Shown here: piece after piece, positions 31,329-43,941 of the stretch | Position numbering within the stretch: the first letter of the stretch is position 1 | Layout of the letters: each line of letters begins with the position of its first letter | Assembly (NCBI GenBank): GCA_001599595.1 | Contig: BCHH01000004.1 | Span: 2,674,902 to 2,738,901 of the forward strand | DNA length: 64,000 nt | From: Beverwykella pulmonaria | Lineage: Eukaryota; Ascomycota; Dothideomycetes; Pleosporales; Melanommataceae | Direction: 5' to 3' | Notes under the pieces: generated by a model | What the model saw: the letters and a program-made list of their open reading frames with translations, nothing else | The model's database searches: none | What the model was told of the DNA's origin: nothing | Program-made: the position numbers and the translations under genes

Positions 31329-34052
31329 CTAGAGTTTTGACACCAGACTCCCTTCAACTGTCACGGGCACCACGAATTCCACATCCGTTACGGACTGCGC
31401 GAATGAAAAGGCATACTTCCCTTTTTCGACCTTCCAAGCTCCTTCCTTCTCATCAAAATACGCAAAGTTCTTAATATCCACCGCCAACTCCACGACCTCC
31501 TCCCTCCCTTTTTCCAAAAAGACCTTCTTAAACGCTACTAACGTCTTCACCGGATGGTCCACAGATCTTTCAAAGCGTCCGACATAGACCTGTACAACTG
31601 TAGCTCCGGCTTCATCACCAGTGTTGCACACTGTGATACTAGTCTTGAACTTGCCTTGCGCGTCCTGATTGACGCGTGTGTCCTTAAAAGTGAAAGTAGT
31701 GTATGATAGTCCGAATCCGAACGGGAAGAGCACCTTTTCTTTCTCCATTCGATCATAGTGTCGATACCCCACAAAAACACCCTCTTCGTACCTTACCACA
31801 AGCTGTCCATTGTTCTTGCTCCCTGGGAAATTCCCATACGCGGGCGCATCCTCAATGCGCTTCGGCCAGGATATCGGGAGCTTGCCCGAGGGGTTCACAG
31901 CACCGGAGAGCACATCAGCGATGGCATTCCCAGCTTCCTGGCCTGGAAACCAGGCTTGCAAGACTGCCGAGACTTTGGAGAGCCATGGCATCGCGACAGC
32001 TACGCCTGTTGAGTTGACTACGATCGTGTTTGTATTTGCGGAGGCTACGGCGTTGACGAGCGCGTCCTGCGAGCCGTCCTTAGGTAGATTGAAGGATGCT
32101 TGGTCCTGGCCCTCAGTCTCCCATACGGGCGTATGGCCGGTGAAGACGATTGCGATGTCGCACTCGCGAGCGACGTTTACTGCCGTGGATAAGAGGTCCG
32201 CGTCGTGCTCTTCTTGGTACATGAAGCCAAGACGGAAGCCAGGGAGACCGGATAAGATGTTCTTGCGATCATTTCCGCTAGGTATAGGTGGGCTCGAGTG
32301 GGCCTCTATCTTGTAGGATTCGCCTTTGATGAAGGAATACGTGAATTGCTTCTCAGGGTTTCCGCCAAATAAGAATGCCATTGCATCTTCCGAATTGTGC
32401 TCTTGTGTGTATATTACCTTGCCGTTGATGGAGACGGATGTCGGGCCTATTCCTGCGCAGGATAAGTAATGTGAGCCTGTTTCTTCGGGGGTGAATGTGG
32501 CGGAAAGCACGACGTCTTTCCATTTAGATGTGTTGTCCAGGAGAGGGCTGAGCTCGGGTGTTTTGTGTCCGTTTGTTGATTTAACAGGCTTCTTCTTTTT
32601 GCCCTGCTCGAAAAATTCCATTGTCCAGCCTGACTTGCCATCAGATCCTGTGCAATTGCTTTCCAAGAGAGGAAGTAATCGGTATGTGTGCGCACCTAAC
32701 TCTCTGTTAGTACTAAGCACAATGGTACATCGGCTTGAACAAATTTACCCTCTGCGAATTTGAACTCAACATCATCACCATAAACGCCATGCAAGCCTTC
32801 CCAAGGCGAAACGCGATAATGGGAATGCAGCGAAGCACTACCGCCACCATGAATTAGAGCCTCTTTCGCAAGCCCAAGTAACGCAATTTTCTTTCCCTTC
32901 ACCTCTTCTTTCCTGAGTGGAAGGAGGCCTTTCTCGTTCTTGAGAAGCACAAGGCCCTGACCACCAACTTCCCGGATAAGCTGCCGATGTTTCGGATCAT
33001 CCACAGATCGTTCAGGTGGGATCTCAGGATTCTCAAACGCGCCAACCTTCTGTATGAGTTCCAGCACATTTCTCGCTCGGTCGTTAATCGTTTCTTCCGA
33101 CACCAGTCCCTTTTCCATGGCCTCGAGGACTGTCTCTACATTTCGGTGACGCGTAGGCCCCGGCATCTCAAGGTCAAGCCCTGCGTTTAAAGCATGCGCA
33201 GTCGAGTTCGTACCACCCCAATCACTCATCACAAGCCCTTTCCATTCCCACTCCCCCCGAAGCACCTGCTGCAACAGGAAAGGATGCGAATCTGCATGAG
33301 TACCGTTAAGCTTATTGTACGCCGTCATGACTGCCCAGGGCTTGGCCTCTTTGATGGCGATCTCAAAGGGCTTTAGATATATCTCCCTCAACGCACGCTC
33401 TGAAATAATCTCGTTGACTGTCAACCTTTCTGTCTCTTGTTCGTTGGCGGCAAAGTGCTTGAGGGTAGCACCAACACCTCTCTCCTGTAGCCCTGCTACT
33501 ACTTGAGCAGCTAGTTTACCAGTGAGCAGAGGGTCTTCGGAGAAGCTTTCAAAGTTTCGGCCGCCGAGGGGATGTCTGTGGTTACACATGGTTGGACCTA
33601 GACTATTCAAGATATTAACCGAGTGAACTGTAGGGTGGAGAATGGCAAACGTACAGCACCCTCGCTCCTTTTGTCAACGCTTCTTCAGCCAAGGCATTCC
33701 CTATGCGCCTCGACAGATCCGGGTTCCATGTAGCAGCAGAGCACACAGCGGCTGGGAAGCAGGCTGCTCGAGTTCCCCCATTGAAGACTGCGCCACGAGC
33801 ACCATTCGGTCCATCAGAGGCCTATCGACAGGTCAGTATTTCCATAGCCAGTAGGTATCGAGGACTAAGGTTGAATACCTTGATAGACGGTACTCCTTTG
33901 GATGGTATCGGAACCGTCTCCCAAAAGTCCTTTCCTGCTAACAAAGAAACCTAAAGAAGTCAGCATACGTGGAGCTCTCCGATAAGTGGCGAACTCACCT
34001 TCTCTTCAAGAGTCAGAGACTCCAGAAGGGTTCTGACATTAGGTCGTTTCAT
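31329..34052 (-). CDS. GH3 beta-glucosidase with PA14 domain, intracellular type
   Basis: Five exons: 33999-34052, 33879-33950, 33655-33821, 32749-33602, 31329-32695; introns 48, 57, 52 and 53 bases, phases all agree, 837 residues. Conserved blocks in order: SLLAGKDFWETVPIP, SDGPNGARG, KGARVLLGPTMCNHRHPLGG, GRNFESFSEDP, KHFAANEQE, then VMSDWGGT with the nucleophile Asp at about 225. After this come the GH3 C-terminal domain (GGGSAS), a PA14 insert (about 400-550), GSQDALVNAVA, FPGQEAGNAIADVL, PFGFGLSYTTF and a fibronectin-III-like tail. No signal peptide, so probably cytosolic, cleaving cellobiose or glycosides after uptake. Start chosen because exon 1 begins MKRPNVRTLLESLTLEEK, usual for this subfamily. 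Confidence 0.93.
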
Positions 34053-34798
34053 GATGAGACAAACCTTGATCTTTCTCTCAAGAAACTGTTATATTCTTGA
34101 ATGGGTATCGAAGCAGTCTATACGCCGAACAAAAAGAGAGAAAAGGCTCAAATGCAAGAGGTAGAATAAATAGAATCAATGCCAAAAATGTGGACTGAAA
34201 GTGCCCTCCCAGATCCTTATACAAACTCCACTGCCGCAATTCTAATCTCTTCAGCTTTCGGATAGAGCGGCCGTCACTCCGGGCCACGCCAGGTATTCCC
34301 CATATGGATTGTGTCTGCATGCTCGCCATTGGCCGCTGGAGGTCACAATCGCGACTTGGAGCAACAAGCGCATCCGAAGTTCTACCTTGCTACATTTGAT
34401 TCGCTGCGCCTTCTGATGCCGAGGTCACCGCACATGGTTCTGACTGAGATATCCCGATAATTAGCCGCGATGGCAGATGCTGGGCGCTGGGATCAGATGA
34501 CGCGTGGGGTCCTGAAACTGTTGAAGAGCGAACGGAGGACTCCGGTTTCCAATATCAGCTTTGCATTCAGGATGGTGAAAGTGAAGAAGGGGTGGTAGTG
34601 AGTTCGTGATATGGCTGCACGGGCCAGGGGCTAGTCCACCTCAAGCTGACGTCGTTCGGCCCACGTGCTTCGATAACTACTCGTACCTCAACTTTGACAT
34701 CCAACATCCAACTTTGGGCTCTTTCTTCTATCCGTCTTGCAGCATATTGTTAAGCTTGTTTTTGTACCAACGCACCACTTCGATCGCTGACAGCCACC
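34053..34798. promoter_or_regulatory. Divergent promoter GH3/AIG1-like gene
   Basis: 746 bases between divergent starts, containing AT-rich and pyrimidine-rich tracts. No gene recognised. Confidence 0.4.
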
Positions 34799-35943
34799 AT
34801 GAATGCATCTCGGTTGTCCGAAAAGTTGAGCCAGCAGCATCCGCTGCAGAAATTAAAATCGCCATCAAAAGGCTTTTCGGGCGCTCTGCACGTGAGTTCC
34901 TGTACTGTATCATTGCCAAATGGAGCTGACGTGTCAATGCTAGGTACTCGGACTACTCAGCTTTTACTCCTCGTTCAAATTGTACGTGTTGATTGCAATT
35001 GTCGAGTTCCCTTTTGTCGAAGAGCAAACGCTGATGCCATACATAGCTTGGTGGATAACCCAAATGTCATTGTAGGCTGAAAAACCTCTTATACCTTCTA
35101 TTCCAGGGGCTTTCGACGTAGATTCTTAGACCACAAGTTCCTGGACTCCCAGCCTCTATCGATCCATATCGATTCATATTTCGCCCCTTCACCCTAGCCT
35201 ACCCCACCCCCTCCAATTATCCACCCCTTCAGCCTCGCCTAATCCCCCACCCCATGCCCCTACTAAAACCTCATACAGAACACAAGTTACGGCTGGCACA
35301 TGCAATACCTAACCATAATCGGGCTCAGCATCTCGACCTTGTGCTTCCTAAGCGGTCTCCTCGCCGACATTTCTCACTCCCGCTCCCTCTTCGCTCTAAA
35401 AAACTACCTCGCACTCGTCGCCGCCCCCATAGAGATCTTGATTAGCATTTTGTATTGGAGTTTGCGCGCCATCGACACAAGCCTCGTAATACCGCCGGAT
35501 TTGCCCTTGCTTCCGCTTGGTGCCGATATAGGGTTCCACTGCACGTTTCCACCTTCCGTTCCTCTCCACCACTAACCCCCTTATTAGTGCTCCCCGCCGC
35601 CCTTCTATCACTCGACACCCTCCTCCTCAGTCCTCCCTGGCCCACCACCCCGATCCCCCACAACGCCTCCCTCATAACCTTCATAACGTCCACCTCTCTG
35701 GCCTTTCTATACTGGTTCTGGATCGAACATTGCTACACGCACAATGGCTTCTATCCATATCCGATATTCCAATTACTGTCAACGAGTCAGAGGGTGGGAC
35801 TGTTTACGGTAAGCGGTGTGCTGATGTGGATTGTGGGCGCGGGGCTGCGGGCCGTGTATGCTTCGGTTAATGGGCTCGAGGTATCGGGCGAGAAAGAGAG
35901 CAGTGGAAAGGGAAAAGGGAAAGAGGGGAGGAAGATGAAGTAG
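34799..35943 (+). CDS. FAR-17a/AIG1-like membrane protein, with a GC-AG intron
   Basis: Five exons 34799-34891, 34944-34981, 35047-35071, 35279-35540, 35588-35943, 257 residues. Joins restore the family wording: SPSKGFSGALH|VLGLLSFYSSFK, LVDNPNVI|NTSYGWHMQYLTIIG. The last intron (35541-35587, 47 bases) starts GCACGT and ends TTATTAG with a CACTAAC branch; only this non-canonical donor gives the proper frame (IGFHLLPAALLSLDTLLLSP). The third intron is long (207 bases). Five or six hydrophobic helices are seen, plus FLYWFWIEHCYTHNGFYPYP near the C-terminus, then a Lys/Gly-rich tail. Animal AIG1/ADTRP members are membrane threonine hydrolases of fatty-acid esters; the fungal role is unknown. Probably ER-localised. 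Confidence 0.85.
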
Positions 35944-36734
35944 GGAGAGCCCAAGGAGAGAGATGAAGTGGAGATCGTCGACTTAATCTGGACGGGAATT
36001 GAAAGTTGGGCTGATGAGTAGAACCTAAATGTATTAGAATAGTGAAAGGAAGACGAGAGAGAGAGAGAGAGAGAGAGAGTGTGTGTGTGTGTGTGTAAAA
36101 TAATATGAGTAGAATCTAACTTCGTAATCGCAATGTTTCCAGTCACTCTAACCATCATCAAGTGAGAATAAGTCATGCCACATGGAAGCCTGCGAACGTC
36201 AATCGAGATATTGGTCCATTCAAGAAACGAAAGTCGATCAGGCCTTTGGAAGCATTCAATGGTGTTTATGTGATTCTCTACAAAAACATCCGTATTAAGC
36301 AATACAAATCAAAAGAAGCTATACTGTACTAGCCCGCCAGCATTTCACCGGGGATCATGCTCTGCGAAACAAACAGGCGGGAGACAATCATCGCTGTACA
36401 TACAAGTGCAACCGAGAACGATGAACACCAAGTACACAACAATGTATGCTTACTAACTGTTCTCCTAACATCGACCACGAAATTATTTTACGTTGTAACC
36501 ATATCAAACGCCGTCACTGAATATCATAATGCGTAACTTTTGTTGAAGACCTGAACTGGAAGATAGGAAAATGCATATGTCGTAAATCGTTACTCTCGTT
36601 CGCTGAAACGGAATAGTAATACCAAAACGTAAAGCGAGAGTTGAAGTGCCGGACGTCGTGGTGGTCCATGTAAGCAGAATGCGCCGGAAAAACAAAAAGA
36701 CAAAAAGGCTTCGCGAAACGAAACAGTGTGTTGA
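35944..36734. other. Convergent 3' region with microsatellite
   Basis: 791 bases between the AIG1-like gene and the C2H2 gene, containing the GA/GT microsatellite listed separately and otherwise AT-rich UTR-like sequence. Confidence 0.4.
36055..36096 (+). repeat. Compound (GA)n(GT)n microsatellite
   Basis: About twelve GA units run directly into about eight GT units roughly 110 bases after the AIG1-like stop codon. Confidence 0.95.
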
Positions 36735-38296
36735 TTAGTCAAGGTCGTATTGTGAGACAGTCAATGGGTAGACATGCGCTGCGTTGAGTCTAGCCCGTGA
36801 TGGTGATGGTGGAGCAGTGAGGGTGCGTTGATCATCGGCACCCTCATTGTTGTATTGCTGGTAGGCATTGTTCATGTATAGGGGGCTGTGGTATTGGTAC
36901 TGGTACACTTGATGATCGTGTCCGAGACCGTAGGCGTATGCAGGGTACTGGTAGCCGGCAACTTGGTGCTGACGATGCTCATGGGCCCGTGGATAGTACG
37001 CAGGCATGATGTTTTCTTTGTTATCATGATGAAACGGGTCATTGAACCGCCTGTAAGAAGGAAATGCTTGCCCCGGTGGTGGATATGATTGACTGTGAAA
37101 GCCAGTTGGGAGATAGTTGAAAGCTGGGGGTTGGGCGAATGAGACTCTATCATCCTGAAAGACGTCGAATACTCGTCTCCTCATTGGAGCACGATCGGCG
37201 TGTCCGTAACCGTATTCAGAGAGATTATGCCCATCTTCGTACTGGGTGTAACCAAAGTAAGGGTACAGCGGAGGGCGAGGCAGCCGGCGAGGGCGACGAC
37301 TGGTATTGACATCTATTTCAGCAAGGGCCGGACGTGTCATGTATGGCCTCGGACTCTCGGCCCTCATTGGACTGCTCTCCTCATCATCGTACACAGAACT
37401 CGAAATCCTTTGCCGGTTCTTGAATGAGCCTTTGGGTGTGAAGATGAGCTCCATAGGCTCGACCTCTTTAGAGTTGAGCTTGAGCCGCTCGACGACAGAG
37501 CTGCCCTTCTTCTGGGCCCTCTTGCGTCGCATCTCCGGTGTGGCGGAATCGAACAGATCCATACCAGGCCAGAACACACCCTTGAGCTTAGCCAATTCGC
37601 TGACAGCTGCAGGGCCCTCTGTTGCCGCCTCGGCAGGGTCATTCTCGACGGTGCAAGAGTTCTCCGCAGTATACCTGTATCGCTTCTGCTCGCTCGGGTC
37701 TGAGTACTCGCTCAGTGTCTCGTAATCTAGTTTCGTGTAACTGCGGGAGCTGGCACGAAATTCCATAGGCTTGTATTGCATGTAAGGGGTGAAAGGGCGA
37801 TGATGGAGGACAGGTCCTGAGTGTGGTGGAGGGCTCGGGGTAACTGAGGCTTCCACTTTGATCATCTGTTGCTCGGACAGGCATGGTTCGAGGAGGTGCC
37901 CGACGGCTGCTCGAGGACGGGTGGATCGTGGGACGGGGGCTTCAATCTCTGGCGCCGGAGTCGTTCGAGCTGTGACAAGAAGTGGTTAGTAATAGTCTTC
38001 TACCTCGCAGGAGAGAAAAAGACTGTACCGACAGGCCTTGGGCGTGGGCGGCGTTTGTCTTTCTGGTTCATCCGTTCTGACATGAGTGTCTCGACGTCCC
38101 ATTCGGTGTACCATCGGTCGTACGCCTCGATCACACTTCGGGAGGCGTCATCGTTGCTGGAACGAACCCTGGCTTTGTAGTAGTTGGAGAGATGTCCCTT
38201 GCTCGCAATGTGTGTGATCAGATGGGAGACATCGCTGAAGTTTGGCTTCTTTGGGCAGATATTGCAGTGCAGCGGGATGCTGCCATTGGTCGCCAT
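36735..38296 (-). CDS. Uncharacterised C2H2 zinc-finger protein, disordered
   Basis: Two exons 38029-38296 and 36735-37969; the 59-base intron has GTACAG, a TTACTAAC branch and CACAG; 500 residues. Near the N-terminus CNICPKKPNFSDVSHLITHI, followed by ASKGH, forms a single C2H2-like finger (Cys 11 and 14, His 29 and 35). A conserved helix follows (VIEAYDRWYTEWDVETLMSE). The rest is low-complexity: a proline-rich start, a block ELAKLKGVFWPGMDLFDSAT with KRAQKKG, then a Tyr/Gln/His-rich C-terminus (YQYQYHSPLYMNNAYQQY). Similar proteins are conserved in Pezizomycotina; I know no function. Nucleic-acid binding is a guess from the finger. It faces BET2 head-to-tail. Confidence 0.8.
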
Positions 38297-38847
38297 TGCG
38301 GCACGGCGGTGGTAAGGAGCGTCAGTGGGATCAGTAAAGGTGAAAGTGCTGTAATCAGAATGCGATTGGTGAAAGAAGAGCGATGTGAGCAACGTGAAAG
38401 GAGCGGGCTGGTTGTAGAGAAGGAGAAAAGGTGGTGGAGCAGCATGCAGATAAGAGAGCACGCCGGGGGGACCGAGTCACTGCGGCAACGTCAACACCAT
38501 TGCGGACTGTTGATAAAACGGAAGGTAAAAGCAGGAATAATTACTGCTTTGCGAGAGCGAATGCAGGAAAGAAGCACCCAATGAGAGCAAGAAGGGCATT
38601 GGTAGCTGTTTCTTGAGCAGGCGGCTCACGTGGCAAGGCAACACCATGAGTTCTAGCTCGCAACAACTCAAGAAGACGCGAGATTCAACAAACAATGATG
38701 CAGAGAGATGGCAAAAATATACAGTTGCGTATACAAGAGAGAAGAAGTCGTACATGAGAATGTCACGACAATCAATGGTACCTATGCATTCACTCGGTGA
38801 TCGCCGCTCCACTTCTCCTGCCCAAGTACTAACTTGGACGTCTGCTG
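38297..38847. other. Upstream of the C2H2 gene, 3' of BET2
   Basis: 551 bases expected to contain the C2H2 gene promoter/leader and the BET2 3'UTR. Frames of 60-130 codons are shadows without motifs. Confidence 0.35.
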
Positions 38848-40039
38848 TCAGTTACCCAAACATCTCTTCGTGACTGCACGTGGCATACAGCTGTACTCTG
38901 GCGTTAATAGTTGCGCCAAGTGTTCAGTGGAGGGGAACTTACTAGACGGGGTCTACTTCCTTCAGCCCTGGATACTGCAACAGGCTCAGGCCCGCAATCC
39001 CAAAGACGGTATGGAACACGTCCACCATGTCTCCTGGTCGATCTGCAAGACCTCCAAGCTCCGGGTCCTGACATTGAAGAATGAAGGCAGTCAACTTCTC
39101 CCCGTTGATCCAATGCAGTTTCTTTAGCATAGCAAGGCTGGTAGCGACCCACCAGCTGTAGCAGACGTCCTCTTTCTTCTCGGGCCTCCCGTTCAGCCCC
39201 CCGTTCTTGAGCTGGCGTTCGCTGAGCCAGGCCCCCAGTTTGTCTTGGTCAACGAGGTCGAGTCTGCCGGCGATGGCCAGCGCGGCGACACACGTGAAGA
39301 CTTGTCCAGAATGGGATTCCGCACCCGGACTTGTGCCATACCCGCCGTCGAAGTTGGCGCACGATTGAATGTGTTGAACGGCCTTTTCTACGTTCACCAG
39401 CGCAAGGAGACCCATCAGGGACAAGGCATTCAGGGCGCCGTACAGGAACCGCGTGTCGCGCTCTCCCCATTCGTCGCCCGCAAAAGTGCCCGTTTCAGGG
39501 TCCTGGAGGGCTGCAATGACTAGAAGAAGTAAGCATGGCCATGCTAGCAAAAATGCCGATGCAAGAAACAAACGCACACCGGCCAATCTTCTGCTGTGCC
39601 CCTGGAACCCGTTTCTCGAGTTCGTCAAAGGCATCAAGTGTCGCGAGAATTTGCACGCCGCTGACGGTATAGAGCATGTGAGCATCATGGCCGGGGGCGG
39701 CTCCGAAGCCGCCGTTTTCATGCAGACAGGAGAAGACAAATTCTAGAAGCTCCTGGCGCGGCAAGGCATCGGGATGGCCCAGCAGATGCAAGGCTGTCAG
39801 GCCCCAGTACAGACCGTTCAGACGAAGATGCTCGGTGAGCCAGTACTCGAGCTCGTCTTTGCGCTGGCGGGGTGTCAGCGCGAGACTCACGGTGTTTGTA
39901 CTGTACACGCAAAGGCAACCGCAGGCAGACGCACGGTGTCGAGACTCTGGATATAGCGGACGTGCTTGTCGACGAACAGGCGCATCTCAGCGGGCATGTC
40001 GCCCATGCCGCCGCGGCCGGGCCCAGAAACGAGCGACAT
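38848..40039 (-). CDS. BET2: Rab geranylgeranyltransferase (GGTase-II) beta subunit
   Basis: Four exons 39935-40039, 39578-39863, 38943-39519, 38848-38890; introns 71, 58 and 52 bases, phases agree, 336 residues. Joins read [38 protein letters not shown], and DPVY|CMPRAV. Prenyltransferase repeats with Gly-Gly-Phe/Tyr-Gly turns are clear ([58 protein letters not shown]). The zinc ligands would be the Asp and Cys of EDVC and the His of VFHT. With the alpha subunit and escort protein it attaches two geranylgeranyl groups to Rab GTPases. The last exon codes for only 14 residues; without splicing, translation would stop at TAG right after DPV. Confidence 0.95.
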
Positions 40040-41688
40040 GCTGGCGGGTTGGGCGGTTGCGTGATCAATGTCGTCGTGGTGGAGGAGGAGGTCAAGAGGT
40101 GTGGTTGTGCATAGATGCCTGCGTTTGGGAGTTGGCGGCTTGGGCCGGGGCATGAAACCACCTCCCAGATGCTTGGCCGCGCTCTCCGACGGCTCCAGCT
40201 GCATTCTGACATGCATACAGCTACAAGGCCCTCTGGGGTGTCTCTCTTTCTCGACTGCCCTCCCAGCAGCCGCCGATCCCCTGGCCTTGAGTACGCCCGC
40301 CTGCAATCTGGCCTTCTGTGCGTCTTCGGTGTCGAAGCCTGAGCGCTAGCTTGCGATTGCCTGCACCGTTACCCGTCACCGTGCTGTGCTGGCTGCCCCT
40401 GGGCCCGAGCGCCCGCGGATTCGCGGATTCGCGGATTCACCTTTGTCGTGCCTTGTCCAGTCCAGTCCAAGCCTTTTGTTGCCGCCGACAGCCCTCCATT
40501 TCCCTGTAGGCCAACGGGAATATGATGGCAGCGTGCTGAGTTTTGCTTCATCCTCCCCCTCCCCGCCTCCGCTCCGCACACGTTCTTCTTTGCTATTTTT
40601 TCCTGTTCCTTCTCCGCCCACGCTCTAGTTGCACCCACCGCCCACCCGCCCGCCCGCCCGCCACCAGCTTGTGCAGCAGTCAGAGGAGCCGTTGACACAT
40701 CCAACGTCCTGAGCCCGAAATAGCACCATCCACCCACTACGCCAGAAGACGGACCCTCCAGCGGCCAGCACCGGCAACCTCCATCCACACTACCGACGCG
40801 ACCAGCCCAGCTCTGCGGGACAACGCCTCTTTGTCCCCTCTCCGAATCCAGCCCGCCCTCCCTTATCTAGGGACTGCTGGTGAGTGTTGCTCGACGGCTG
40901 CGTTGAGACTGCCCCCTCCCTCTTTGTTTCAATATCGTGGCAGATCCAATGTTGTACAACCAACATGGTCGGCTATTGTGCTGCTCCTTCCACGTCCAGT
41001 ACCCAGACTAACAGAATTGGAGGCCACAGATTGGAGCACCGTTCCCCTCCAACCATCCTGCAGTCCAAAATAACCCACCGCTGCGTCGAGGACACTGCCG
41101 GTACACATCTCAAGCATTCGCAGGTCCGCACGCGCTCCGTCTTTGTCCCAGCAGCAGCTTGCTGCATTCTCGCATCCTTCCTGGCCATACCTAGCCGACC
41201 AGACTCTACACCGTTCACTGAAAACGCTTTCGTGCACGCCTGCAGAGGGCGCTGGGCAAGGAACGACGGCACCGCAGCAGGGTCCCACGGTTCGTGCTAC
41301 CCTCCTCTAGCCCTCTAATACTCCGCAACTCGGGCCCAGCATTTCCAGATTGTGACCATGCTGACAACATGCGCAAACACAGTCCTCAGTTCCGAACACG
41401 CCCCTACGATTGCCCTAACGGAGACCGCCCGCTCCATGTGCCACACCCGCTAAGACCGCCAACCTCTCGAATACCCCGACCGCAAACGCCCTGCCTACCT
41501 CCTCGTCCCGAACATTCCCCGACTTGTTCACAGATCGACACCGTCTTGCTTCGCACACTCACAGAGGTATTTAGCCCACTGCTGGCAAACGCACAAGAGC
41601 GGACACGAGAGGCCAATCTATCGCACATGGTATAGCTGTGCTAAATAATCGCTAGTCCCGGGAATCGCCCCGGAAACGTCTCAGAAGA
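40040..41688. promoter_or_regulatory. Divergent BET2/RhoGAP interval, GC- and pyrimidine-rich
   Basis: 1.65 kb. It contains a triple cgcggatt repeat (about 40414-40438) and a cccgcccgcccgcccgcc tract (about 40645-40665). Frames of 60-145 codons on both strands have no motif. Most likely promoters plus a long RhoGAP 5' leader, perhaps spliced. Confidence 0.4.
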
Positions 41689-43941
41689 ATGCCCAAATCG
41701 TCCTCTCTTTCACTAGCGATGCGGCCCAAGGGCGACAAGGAGAGAATCCCATCACTCGCATCACCAACCAGCCCGCGAAGTCCAGGGTCACCGGACGCCG
41801 TCTACGGCAGCAGCTCGGAAGCAGCCACTCCTACTGCTGCACACCACAACGTATCCGAGTCACCAGCATCGCCGAAACTGCGAAAAGACTCGAAGAGCAT
41901 TTTCTCCAACTTTTCCGCAACCAAGTCCTCGTCGCGAATCATGAATCAAGACCAGTCAAGTCGGCAAGGCTCCGACCACGGCATTCAACCTCCCTTTTAC
42001 GCCAACGGTCGCAATGGTGGATCCACGCCAGAGTTGAACCGCCCCATAAAGACACCGAACTCGGAAGGTGAGGATCATGCTTTCGGGCCAGGACATAGCA
42101 AGCTGAGCAGAGTAGAAAATAGGTCTGATCCCGAACAGCGACCCGGCCCCGGAAAGCCAAATGCAACATCCGAGCCAAATCCTGATGACTCGAGGCACAT
42201 GCCGTCCAAACCTAAAAAACAAGGAATGCTGGGAAGAACAAAGTCCATCAAGATTGACGACAATTCCGGTACGCGGGCAAAGTTAAACAAGCAACCACCG
42301 AAACTCTCCCCCGACCCTGCCGCAACCTGGACGACCAGCAGAGGAGAAGGCGTGCCGCTGAAAACCGCGCCTTTAGACAAAGGTCAATCCTGGCGCCAGA
42401 ACATATCGTTCAAAACGCTACGCACACATTCGGCAGATCGTCATGATGGATCTCAGCATTCATACCGCGAAGAGGATCTTACTTCTCGCAGAGACAAAGC
42501 AGAGCAGAGCTCGCTTGCCTCGAACTCCTATAATGAAAGCCGAGGCGCTGCCCTTATGTCCTCTCTTGGCTCAGGGGCCCGGAAGATGGGGGAGAAGATG
42601 GACTCTGCCCGAAAGGGCATGTTCGGTAAACTCGGACGTAGTTCCAGCAACCACGAGAGGGAACTGCAGATCCCCAAGGAGCAATACCAATTCAAGATCA
42701 TCCACACCCCGCTTGTTGAACAAACGAGATTAACACGCATATCCCATCGATTGGAGGACTCCAAAGACAAGACCGAATTTTGGATGCCAGCACTTCCCTG
42801 GCGTTGTATAGAGTACGCCATGACCATTCTCATACCAATTATGATAAACTAACAAGTTGCAGTTACTTGAATATGAAAGGATGCGAAGAGGAAGGTCTCT
42901 ATCGAGTTCCCGGAGCTGCTCATCAAGTGAAATACTATGAGCAGAAGTTTGACCAAGGTATGACTGCACATGTCTTGTTTTTGATTCTGCTAGCTCACAC
43001 TTCACATAGATCGTGATATTGATCTGATCGCTGATGACAATCTCAACGACCCCAATGTCATCGGTTCACTTTTCAAAAATTGGTTGCGGCAACTCCCAGA
43101 TGAGATCTTTCCCAAGGCCATCCAAGGCCGCATTCAGCAAGAATGCCAGGGAGCCAAATCGACACCCCAGATGCTAAAGGATGAGCTCTCCAAATTACCG
43201 CCCTTCAACTACTACCTGTTGTTTGCCATCACCTGCCACATCAGCCTGCTGCATTCTTGCTCGGAATTCAACAAGATGAACTACAACAACTTGTGCATTT
43301 GTTTCCAGCCGGCCATCAAGATTGACGCTTTCTGTTTTCAGTTCCTGATTTTGGATTGGCGAAACTGCTGGCAGGGCTGTTGGACCGAGAAGGAATACCT
43401 GATTGAAGAGGTGCGGTTATTGGAAGCCCTAGAAGCCCAGAACCAACCCCAAGCCCCTCCAACTCGGAATGGCCACACCACCCAGAATTCCGGGAAGACG
43501 AAAGGCTCACAACCATCTTCTACGTACCTGGGAGACGCGATAAAGAAGTCGGCGAGAAACAACTCCGGAGATCGCAACAAGTCGTCTGGTCGGGCCATCT
43601 CAAATGAACGCAATATGTCCTCCTCCGGTCGTGCGACACCACCCGGCAACCCGACTTTTCTCCTTTCTCCGGATGCGTCGAACAGCTCAAAACGCAGAAC
43701 TCCCACCGAGCGGGAACCATCCACAGACCGAGCGGTCGCTATACCCGAAAGTCGAGAACCGTCCCATGCTCGGGGAGCGCCGAAACGTGCTCCCGCTTCT
43801 GTGAGTACAGACGCATCGGCCGATGAAGACGATAACAGCGCAACGCCCACACAGGCTCACCACAACCGAGCCGGGTCGGAAAGCCAGTTTCGGCTGGACC
43901 TAAACAATCCGCCCAGCTCCCCATTTTCGGTAAAGTTCTAA
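41689..43941 (+). CDS. RhoGAP domain protein
   Basis: Three exons 41689-42812, 42863-42957, 43010-43941; introns 50 and 52 bases, CTAAC branch in the first; 716 residues. The first ~330 residues are Ser/Pro/Lys-rich and disordered, with candidate phosphosites (SPTSPRSPGSP). The RhoGAP domain spans about 365-560: RCIDYLNMKGCEEEGLYRVP with the catalytic arginine at about 388, DDNLNDPNVIGSLFKNWLRQ, LPDEIFPKAI, FNYYLLFAITCHISLLHS and KMNYNNLCICFQPAIKID. A Ser-rich tail follows. The domain stimulates GTP hydrolysis by Rho/Rac/Cdc42, controlling polarity and wall synthesis. Which GTPase is unknown. No PH, BAR or LIM domain is seen. Confidence 0.9.

Noticed and set aside
16911..34052. A secondary-metabolite gene cluster (MFS, ABC, Zn2Cys6, ADH, GH3)
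   Set aside because: No polyketide synthase, NRPS, terpene cyclase or similar core enzyme; ADH and hydrolase are pseudogenes; SDH2 and conserved genes flank closely.
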